Below are positions 1 to 5,544 of a stretch of DNA of 10,718 nucleotides, piece by piece. The stretch is from assembly GCA_009885185.1 (NCBI GenBank), contig VFLF01000818.1, positions 1 through 10,718 on the forward strand. The letters run 5' to 3'. The notes beneath the pieces were generated by a model. It had not been told where the DNA came from. It saw nothing but the letters and a program-made list of their open reading frames with translations, and did no database searches. Origin of the DNA: Nitrosomonadales bacterium (lineage in GTDB: Bacteria > Pseudomonadota > Gammaproteobacteria > Burkholderiales > SG8-41). Position 1 is the first letter of the stretch. Each line of letters opens with the position of its first letter. A program made the translations under genes and the position numbers.

Positions 1-1
1 C

Positions 2-919
2 TCCAACGCCAGCCAGTTGCGGCGCAATTTTGCTGGTTCGCCCTTGCTGGCGGTACCGGAAATTTACTGGGAGCATTGCTCAACCGAGGTGATGGTGATG
101 CAGCGCATGCGCGGCACGCCGGTGTCGCAGGTGGATGCGCTGCGCGCACAGGGCGTGGATATTCCGAAACTCGCCCGCGGCGGCGTGGAAATATTTTTCA
201 CCCAGGTTTTCCGCGACGGTTTTTTTCATGCCGACATGCATCCGGGCAATATTTTCGTGTCGCCGGCCGGCCAGTACATCGCGCTTGACTTCGGCATCAT
301 GGGCACGCTCACCGCCACTGACAAACATTATCTGGCGCGCAACTTTATTGCGTTTTTTCGCCGCGATTACCGCCGCGTGGCCGAGGCGCATATCGAATCG
401 GGCTGGACGCCGCCCGGCACCAGCGTCGAAGCCTTCGAGACGGCAATCCGCGCGGTATGCGAGCCGATTTTCGACAAGCCGTTAAAGGATATTTCGTTCG
501 GCAAGCTGCTGTTGCGCCTGTTTCAGACCTCGCGCCGCTTCAACATGGAAATCCAGCCGCAACTGGTGCTGCTGCAAAAAACCCTGCTCAATATCGAGGG
601 GCTGGGGCGCGATCTCGATCCCGATCTCGATTTGTGGGCCACTGCAAAGCCGTTTCTCGAACGCTGGATGTCTGAGCAGGTCGGCTGGCGCGCGCTGATC
701 CGCCAGGTGCAGGAAGAAGCGCCGTTCTGGTCCGCCGCGATTCCGCAACTGCCGCGGCTGATCCATCGCGCTCTCAGCGAAGATCGCGTCGCGCCGCTGC
801 AAAGAACCGTCGAACAACTGCAAAACCAGCAGCGGCAACTGCGGCGCACGGTGCGCTTGATGGCGGCGCTGTTTGCCGTCAGCACCGCGCTGGTGGCACT
901 GCTCATCTGGCCGAGGTAG
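2..919 (+). CDS. ubiB: UbiB, ubiquinone biosynthesis atypical kinase/ATPase (5' truncated by window edge)
   Basis: The reading frame is open from base 2 with no start, so the N-terminal part of the protein lies outside the window; 305 residues remain. UbiB belongs to the ABC1/ADCK family of atypical kinases/ATPases, membrane-associated proteins needed for aerobic ubiquinone synthesis. Visible family marks are HADMHPGN (residues 76-83 of the fragment; catalytic-loop region) and DFGIMGTL (96-103; the DFG-like metal-binding motif), preceded by [12 protein letters not shown]. The KxGQ motif expected in the N-terminal part is not present because it lies upstream. The C-terminus carries a Gln/Arg-rich amphipathic stretch and one clear hydrophobic helix (about 286-303), ending almost at once in Pro-Arg. 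The E. coli protein is usually described with two C-terminal helices, so this tail may be short. Stop TAG at 917-919. The family assignment is very secure. Confidence 0.95.
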   Translation, partial: SNASQLRRNFAGSPLLAVPEIYWEHCSTEVMVMQRMRGTPVSQVDALRAQGVDIPKLARGGVEIFFTQVFRDGFFHADMHPGNIFVSPAGQYIALDFGIMGTLTATDKHYLARNFIAFFRRDYRRVAEAHIESGWTPPGTSVEAFETAIRAVCEPIFDKPLKDISFGKLLLRLFQTSRRFNMEIQPQLVLLQKTLLNIEGLGRDLDPDLDLWATAKPFLERWMSEQVGWRALIRQVQEEAPFWSAAIPQLPRLIHRALSEDRVAPLQRTVEQLQNQQRQLRRTVRLMAALFAVSTALVALLIWPR

Positions 920-922
920 CTT

Positions 923-928
923 TATAAT
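923..928 (+). promoter_or_regulatory. Candidate -10 element (TATAAT) upstream of the symporter gene
   Basis: A perfect TATAAT lies four bases after the ubiB stop and 30 bases before the symporter start. No good -35 hexamer is seen at the expected distance (TGCTCA at 900-905 is weak). It would allow the symporter pair to be transcribed independently of ubiB. The match is to consensus only. Confidence 0.4.
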
Positions 929-929
929 T

Positions 930-952
930 CCGGCGGTTATCCTGCCGGGAGG
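930..952 (+). promoter_or_regulatory. Leader hairpin touching the Shine-Dalgarno sequence of the symporter
   Basis: CCGGCGG (930-936) can pair with CC-GCCGG (941-948, one bulged T) around a TTAT loop. The ribosome binding site GGGAGG (947-952) begins inside the right arm and sits 6 bases before the GTG at 959, which is what fixes that start. If transcripts begin upstream (for example in ubiB), the stem could partly mask the site. If they begin just after the TATAAT at 923, the left arm would be incomplete. There is no T tract, so it is not a terminator. Confidence 0.35.
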
Positions 953-958
953 CGTACC

Positions 959-2476
959 GTGCTGATCTGGTTTGTCGTTATCTATTTGCTGATTTCGCTG
1001 GCGATCGGTTTGATCGCCGCCACGCGCGTACACAACGCCAAGGATTTCGCCGTCGCCGGACGCCGGCTGCCGCTGCCGATCGTGATGGCCACCGTGTTCG
1101 CCACCTGGTTCGGCGCGGAAACCGTGCTCGGCATCTCGGCCACCTTCGTCAAGGATGGCCTGCGCGGCGTGGTGGCCGACCCTTTCGGTTCCAGCCTGTG
1201 CCTGATCTTCGCCGGCTTGTTTTTCGCCCGCAAGCTGTATCGCATGAACCTCCTGACCATCGGCGACTATTACCGCGTGCGTTACAACCGCACGGTCGAA
1301 GTGCTGTGCACGCTGGCTATCGTCACCTCGTATCTGGGCTGGGTGGCGGCGCAGATCAAGGCGCTGGGGCTGGTGTTCTTCGTCGTGACCGGCGGGGCGA
1401 TCAGCCAGCCGGCGGGCATGGTGCTGGGCGCGGCCATCGTGCTGACCTACACCACTTTCGGCGGCATGTTTTCCGTGGCCATTCTCGATTTCGTGCAGAT
1501 GACCATCATCATGGGCGGCATGCTCTACATCGGCTACGTGATTTCCGGCATGACCGGCGGCGTGGGCACGGTGGTGGCGCATGCGCACGAAGCAGGCAAG
1601 CTCGATTTTTTTCCCGAAGCCACCGTGGTGGCGTGGGTGCCGTTCATCGGCGCATGGATCACCATGATGCTGGGTTCGATACCGCAGCAGGACGTGTTTC
1701 AGCGCATCACCTCGGCCAAGGACGAAAAAACCGCCGTGCGCGGTTCGGTACTCGGCGGCTCGATTTATTTTGTGTTCGCCTTCGTGCCGATGTTCCTCGC
1801 GTACGCGGCAACGCTGGTGGACCCCAAGGTGTTCACCGAACTGCTGGCGAAGGATTCACAACTGATATTGCCTACGCTGATCCTGCAGCACACGCCGCTG
1901 TTCGCGCAGGTGGTGTTTTTCGGCGCGCTGTTGTCGGCGATCATGAGTTGCTCCAGCGCGACGCTGCTGGCGCCGTCGGTGGCGTTCTCGGAAAACATCA
2001 TTCGCAATGTGTATCCCGGCATGAGCGATCGCGCTTTTTTGCGCACCATGCGCATCGTGCTGGTGTGTTTTGCCTGCATCGTGCTCACCTTCGCGCTCAA
2101 CTCCACCGCCAGCATATTCAAGATGGTGGAAAACGCCTACAAAATCACGCTGGTGTCGGCGTTCTGGCCGCTGTTTCTCGGCCTGTATTGGAAGCGCGCC
2201 ACCACGCAGGGCGCGCTGGCCGGTATCGCCTGCGGGTTTTCCACCTGGGTACTGCTGGAGTTTTTCGGCACGAATAACGAGGTATGGCTGCCGCAACTGG
2301 TCGGCTTTGTCGCCGCCGGTTTCGGCATGCTGGCAGGCTCGTTATTGCCGCAGATCGTAGGGCATCCGACGCCGCTCCCGGAGGCACACGTGCCGCATGC
2401 CCATGCCTCCGTGCAACACGTGCCCGCCACCGGACACCACCATCCGCATCACGACGGCACGCAGCATAAGCCCTGA
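959..2476 (+). CDS. Sodium:solute symporter (SSS/SSF family) with histidine-rich C-terminal tail
   Basis: A 505-residue secondary transporter of the inner membrane, related to PutP/PanF-type Na+ symporters; the substrate cannot be read from the sequence. It is hydrophobic almost throughout, with about a dozen helices. Family features include an N-terminal VHNAKDFAVAGRRLPLP (24-40) after helix 1, TYTTFGGMFSVAILDFVQM (163-181), and the signature-like GALLSAIMSCSSATLLAPS (322-340), whose Ser residues fall where the Na2 site lies in this family. The last 37 residues (469-505) form a hydrophilic tail with 11 histidines, including HHHPHH, unlike the rest of the protein. Start GTG at 959 is chosen from GGGAGG 6 bases upstream and from the normal position of helix 1. 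It is followed after 6 bases by a small membrane protein on the same strand, probably co-transcribed and possibly functionally paired. Confidence 0.9.
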   Translation: MLIWFVVIYLLISLAIGLIAATRVHNAKDFAVAGRRLPLPIVMATVFATWFGAETVLGISATFVKDGLRGVVADPFGSSLCLIFAGLFFARKLYRMNLLTIGDYYRVRYNRTVEVLCTLAIVTSYLGWVAAQIKALGLVFFVVTGGAISQPAGMVLGAAIVLTYTTFGGMFSVAILDFVQMTIIMGGMLYIGYVISGMTGGVGTVVAHAHEAGKLDFFPEATVVAWVPFIGAWITMMLGSIPQQDVFQRITSAKDEKTAVRGSVLGGSIYFVFAFVPMFLAYAATLVDPKVFTELLAKDSQLILPTLILQHTPLFAQVVFFGALLSAIMSCSSATLLAPSVAFSENIIRNVYPGMSDRAFLRTMRIVLVCFACIVLTFALNSTASIFKMVENAYKITLVSAFWPLFLGLYWKRATTQGALAGIACGFSTWVLLEFFGTNNEVWLPQLVGFVAAGFGMLAGSLLPQIVGHPTPLPEAHVPHAHASVQHVPATGHHHPHHDGTQHKP

Positions 2477-2482
2477 ACTTAC

Positions 2483-3004
2483 GTGGCATCCCATGTCCGC
2501 ACACAAGCGGCCCTTATCGCGCTGCTCGCGTGCAACACGATGTACTACATCATCGCCGGGCGCGTCAGCCAGGCGCTGGATTCCGTGGCTTGGTATGCGC
2601 TGCTGACTCTGTTTCTGCTGGAAACCCTGCGCGGGCATCCGCTGACAACGCGCGCACGAACCGTGAATCACGCCCTGCGCCTGCTGGCGACGCTGGCGAT
2701 TGCGGCGAGCGCGGTGCTGTATGTGCGCGAACGGGAATGGCTGGATGCCATCAATCTGCTGTTGTGGGTGGCGGTGGTGATGCTGCTGGAAATCGAAATC
2801 CGGCGGCCGGTCGTGGTCGCCGCCTACCGCAAGGCTTTCACCGTGACCGCCGGATTACTCTACGCCGCGTTGGCCATTCTGGTGTTGGTGTGGCTCACGC
2901 GCGGCAAGTGGATGGATGCATGGGATGCCACGCTGTGGCTCGCCGCTTTCGGCATGCTGGAAATGGATCTGCTGCATCCACACTTAAAACAAAATACTGT
3001 TTAA
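2483..3004 (+). CDS. Unrecognised membrane protein made of three repeated helical hairpins
   Basis: A 173-residue protein that I do not recognise. It contains about six hydrophobic helices arranged as three units of about 56 residues: helix, a short charged loop, then a second helix with a conserved pattern. The second half of each unit reads D(S/A)...L...LE....P: D33-E47-P53, D88-E103-P109 and D145-E160-P166, with Glu always six residues before the Pro. Two of the loops end in EWLDA (86-89 region) and KWMDA (142-146). The start is GTG at 2483, only 6 bases after the symporter stop and without a Shine-Dalgarno sequence, which suggests translational coupling. An internal ATG at 2540 would remove most of the first helix and break the repeat, so the GTG is preferred. 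The last residues and the TAA stop lie in an AT-rich repeat. It is likely an accessory or small integral membrane protein linked to the symporter (inference). Confidence 0.75.
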   Translation: MASHVRTQAALIALLACNTMYYIIAGRVSQALDSVAWYALLTLFLLETLRGHPLTTRARTVNHALRLLATLAIAASAVLYVREREWLDAINLLLWVAVVMLLEIEIRRPVVVAAYRKAFTVTAGLLYAALAILVLVWLTRGKWMDAWDATLWLAAFGMLEMDLLHPHLKQNTV

Positions 3005-3015
3005 AAACAAATACT
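2984..3015. repeat. AT-rich 17-bp-period direct repeat at the end of the triple-hairpin gene
   Basis: TTAAAACAAAATACT (2984-2998) and TTAAAAACAAATACT (3001-3015) match at 13 of 15 positions with a 17-base period. The first copy is inside the last codons of the gene and the second covers its TAA stop. The composition contrasts sharply with the GC-rich surroundings. Confidence 0.6.
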
Positions 3016-3025
3016 TACATAAATT
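2998..3025. repeat. Dispersed AT-rich intergenic repeat, copy A
   Basis: A 28-base element beginning TGTTTAAAAACAAATACTTA, matching copy B (7635-7662) at 24 of 28 positions. Its first 12 bases, TGTTTAAAAACA, form a palindrome (TGTTT-AA-AAACA). It spans the stop codon of the gene at 2483-3004 and ends 4 bases from the stop of the convergent DHH gene. Its function is unknown. On the minus strand a TATAAT is present just outside it (3030-3025 region). Confidence 0.65.
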
Positions 3026-3028
3026 ATA

Positions 3029-3988
3029 CTAAGGCGCATACGCTGCGCGGAAGGCATCGATAAACGCCGTCAACTGCATGGGCGGCAACAGATTGATGCC
3101 CGCTGCGCCCTGTCGTCCGCCGCCGGTCTGGAAACGTGAACACAACGCATCCGCGCCCCGTGGATTCGACACCGGCGCACGCACGCTGACGGTATAACCG
3201 CCAGCCTTGGCGACCAGCACCGCGTGCGCGCGTTTGGGATATTCCTGTGCCAGGCGGTTGCCGAAAATACCATTCACGCGGCGGCACCATGCGGCATCAG
3301 GCAGCACGTAGAGCGCGGCGCCGTCACTGGATAATTCCGCCTTGATTTCGCCGGCGTGCGCAAGGTCTTCCTTGTAAGCGGCTTTCAGCACTTCAAACAC
3401 CGGCTCATCGATCATGAATTCGCGCGGATCACGGTACGGCATGATCGCCTCGTACAAATCCAGCGGCGGGTAATGCAGGTCGTCGATGGTCTCGCCGTAG
3501 GCATTGTAGTTAAGGCAGTCGCCGAGCTCGTGCAGACGCGCCAGTTCGGTGTGATCCAGTTCGAGCGGCTGCGCGGCGGCAATCGCCGGCGCGACCAGAT
3601 TGTCGCCGAAGGCCGCCACCACCGCCCACGCGCGGTGGCGGCCCGACAGATAACGATCCACAATCAAACTGGTGCAAACATCCGGCGCGGTGTCGATGTG
3701 CGCGCTGAGACCCGGATGCGCGGGGATCACGCCTGCCGCATGATGATCGAAGTAGCGGCACGTCACGCCGCGCCCGAGCAATTTTGCCAGCGCCGACGCA
3801 TTGGTTTTCATCGAAATATCCAACACGGTGATGTTGTCGCCGGCTGTTGCATCCACGCGGTCCAGCAGTTTTACGTCGCGCTTGACGCCGGTGACGCGCT
3901 CGGCGTCGCGCGGCTCTTCCAGCCGCAACTGATGCAGCGCGCAAATGCCGTCGGCGTCGCCGTTAAAAATGTCGTAATATTTACTCAA
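3029..3988 (-). CDS. DHH-family phosphoesterase
   Basis: A 319-residue cytoplasmic protein of the DHH superfamily (RecJ/NrnA-like metal-dependent phosphoesterases acting on small nucleic-acid or phosphoanhydride substrates). Motif I is NGDADGIC (9-16), motif II VLDIS (55-59), motif III DHH (81-83), and AAFGDN (126-131) fits motif IV. The C-terminal DHHA1-like region ends in GGGRQGAAG (289-297), where the usual form is GGGH..AAG, so a His is replaced by Arg. The probable start is TTG at 3988, giving MSKYYDIFNGDADG, the usual beginning for this subfamily; a TTG at 4024 would add 12 residues of unlikely sequence. Neither has a strong ribosome binding site. Stop TAG at 3029-3031. The gene is divergent from the VanZ gene with abutting starts and convergent with the small membrane protein gene. 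The physiological substrate is unknown. Confidence 0.88.
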   Translation of the reverse strand: MSKYYDIFNGDADGICALHQLRLEEPRDAERVTGVKRDVKLLDRVDATAGDNITVLDISMKTNASALAKLLGRGVTCRYFDHHAAGVIPAHPGLSAHIDTAPDVCTSLIVDRYLSGRHRAWAVVAAFGDNLVAPAIAAAQPLELDHTELARLHELGDCLNYNAYGETIDDLHYPPLDLYEAIMPYRDPREFMIDEPVFEVLKAAYKEDLAHAGEIKAELSSDGAALYVLPDAAWCRRVNGIFGNRLAQEYPKRAHAVLVAKAGGYTVSVRAPVSNPRGADALCSRFQTGGGRQGAAGINLLPPMQLTAFIDAFRAAYAP

Positions 3989-5091
3989 TGGCGTCTGACT
4001 CTCAAACGGGTGTTTACACCACAACGCCGCATGTGTACAAGCTGGCGCTGGTGCTGGCGTTAGCTTACCTGCTGACCATTGTCTACGCCAGCCTGCAGCC
4101 CATGCGCGGCTGGCGGCTGCCGCCGGAAGACCTTTATGGTTTTCTCACCGCGCCGTGGCCGCGCTATATCACGCTCGACGATGTCTTCGCCAATGCAGTG
4201 GCGTATCTGCCACTGGGTTTTCTGCTGACGCTGGGCCTGCGTTCGTTTTTGCGCCCGGCGCCGGCCGTCATCGCCGGCGCTCTCCTGGCCGCGATGACCA
4301 GCATCGGCATGGAAAGCATGCAATTGTTTTTGCCCGCGCGCATACCCTCGAACATCGATGTGCTCGCCAACGGCACCGGCGGGCTGATCGGCGCACTGGC
4401 CGCACCCTTGTTTCTGCCTTCGCAAATCCTCGGCGCGCGGCTGGTCGCCTGGCGCAACCGCATGTTCCGTGAGGGCGCCCTCGCCGAAACCGGCCTGCTG
4501 ATCGCGGCGCTGTGGGTCATTGCGCAACTGGATCCGCTGACGCAGATATTCGGCACCGGCAACCTGCGCACCACGTTTGACCTGCCGGTGTATTTTTTTC
4601 ATACTCCCGGGCTGCTGTTGTCGGCGGAAGCCGCCGTGGTGTTTTTTAACCTGCTGGGCTTGGGGCTGTTGCTGTCCACGCTGCTGCGCCAAGACGCGCA
4701 CCGCGGCATCATTATCGCGGCATTCATCGTGACGGCGATCGCGCTGAAAATGTTGATTACCGCCGTGTTCGCCAATCCGCGCGGCGCATTTGCGTGGATC
4801 ACGCCGGGCGTCATGCTCGGTTTCAGCATGGGCGTGATGGCGCTGCTGGTGGGCGTGCTGTCCTTTGGGCACCGCGCGCGCCTGTGGCTGTCGATGCTGT
4901 GTATCCTGCTCGCGCTGGCGGCGATCAATCTGGCGCCGGACAATCCGTATTTCAATCTGCCGCCGCCGCTGGCCAGCGGGCGCGTCAGTCACTTGCTGAG
5001 TTTTTCAGCCATTCTGCGCGCGTTTTCGGAACTGTGGCCGCTGCTGGCGCTGGCGTATCTGATGACTGCGGCGCGGCGGGAACGCAGTTAG
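3988..5091 (+). CDS. VanZ-family integral membrane protein
   Basis: A 367-residue polytopic membrane protein. The N-terminal half is a VanZ domain: YASLQPMRGW (33-42), the WPRY (57-60) segment, DDVFANAVAYLPLGFLL (64-80), then SIGMESMQLFLPARIPSNID (105-124) followed by VLANGTGGLIGAL. These polar residues in or near helices (E109, Q112, R118, N122, D124) are the conserved core of the family. The C-terminal half adds several more helices and ends in a region around INLAPDNPY that I recall from longer proteobacterial VanZ proteins. VanZ of the enterococcal vanA cluster gives low-level teicoplanin resistance, but the role of chromosomal relatives like this one is largely undefined. The ATG at 3988 has no Shine-Dalgarno sequence. 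GTG at 4033 (residue 16, just before helix 1) is a possible alternative that would remove the overlap with the DHH gene. Confidence 0.88.
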   Translation: MASDSQTGVYTTTPHVYKLALVLALAYLLTIVYASLQPMRGWRLPPEDLYGFLTAPWPRYITLDDVFANAVAYLPLGFLLTLGLRSFLRPAPAVIAGALLAAMTSIGMESMQLFLPARIPSNIDVLANGTGGLIGALAAPLFLPSQILGARLVAWRNRMFREGALAETGLLIAALWVIAQLDPLTQIFGTGNLRTTFDLPVYFFHTPGLLLSAEAAVVFFNLLGLGLLLSTLLRQDAHRGIIIAAFIVTAIALKMLITAVFANPRGAFAWITPGVMLGFSMGVMALLVGVLSFGHRARLWLSMLCILLALAAINLAPDNPYFNLPPPLASGRVSHLLSFSAILRAFSELWPLLALAYLMTAARRERS

Positions 5092-5106
5092 CGGGCATGG
5101 CCAGTT

Positions 5107-5112
5107 TATAAT
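5107..5112 (+). promoter_or_regulatory. Candidate -10 element (TATAAT) upstream of the ferredoxin gene
   Basis: A perfect TATAAT lies 15 bases after the VanZ stop and 44 bases before the ferredoxin start. The -35 region (about 5084-5089, GCAGTT) is poor. It suggests the ferredoxin and phospholipase genes have their own promoter. Confidence 0.45.
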
Positions 5113-5156
5113 GCGCGCCTGTCTGTGCACTACCCGCGAAAAAGGGGGTCTCCATC

Positions 5157-5465
5157 GTGAGTTATTTTGAACGGCATGTCTTTTTTTGCTGCAACCAGCG
5201 CGACAACGGCGCGAACTGCTGCAACAACCACGGCGCCAGCAAGATTCGCGATTACGCGAAGGACAAAGTCAAGGCGCTCAAGCTCAACGGCAAGGGCAAG
5301 GTGCGTGTCAACATGGCGGGCTGCCTCGACCGTTGCGACGAAGGCCCGGTGATGGTGATTTATCCCGAAGAAGTCTGGTACACCTACGTCGATCAGGAAG
5401 ACGTGGACGAAATCGTGCAGGAACACCTGGTGCATGGCCGGGTGGTGGAGCGGCTGAAGATTTAA
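5157..5465 (+). CDS. Small thioredoxin-like [2Fe-2S] ferredoxin
   Basis: A 102-residue soluble protein of the thioredoxin-fold [2Fe-2S] ferredoxin family (like Aquifex Fd and the NuoE C-terminal domain), expected to carry single electrons for an unidentified partner. The start sequence SYFERHVFFCCNQ is typical, and the ligand Cys pattern is one of C11/C12, one of C21/C22, then C56 and C60 in MAGCLDRCDEGPVMVIYP. The last four residues of that block and WYTYV (74-78) match the usual core strands. The first two cysteine positions are both doubled (CC...CC). Start GTG at 5157 follows a strong AAAGGGGG (5141-5148) at about 8 bases. The neighbours are a VanZ gene upstream and a phospholipase-D gene 79 bases downstream, neither of which reveals a redox partner. 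Confidence 0.9.
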   Translation: MSYFERHVFFCCNQRDNGANCCNNHGASKIRDYAKDKVKALKLNGKGKVRVNMAGCLDRCDEGPVMVIYPEEVWYTYVDQEDVDEIVQEHLVHGRVVERLKI

Positions 5466-5544
5466 AGCGGCCTTGCAAGCGCCACGGCGGAATCGGGGGC
5501 CCGATGATTCGAATAAACCGCGCCTCATCCCATAAGGCCCAACC

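Noticed and set aside
482..1588. Long minus-strand open frame (368 codons) antisense to ubiB and the symporter
   Set aside because: Its product is rich in His, Gln, Arg and Ala without any domain, and it overlaps two well-supported genes across their junction; this is expected from codon bias in GC-rich DNA.
2998..3013. LexA (SOS) box
   Set aside because: CTGTTTAAAAACA resembles one half of the site, but the CTG-N10-CAG spacing is not met in either copy of the repeat.
4060..4992. Minus-strand open frame (310 codons) antisense to the VanZ gene
   Set aside because: Gln/Arg/His-rich low-complexity translation, opposite a clear VanZ protein with conserved motifs.
5492..5505. Terminator after the ferredoxin gene (ATCGGGGGCCCGAT)
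   Set aside because: The stem is only 5-6 bp with a very short loop, and no T tract follows. The downstream gene is on the same strand.
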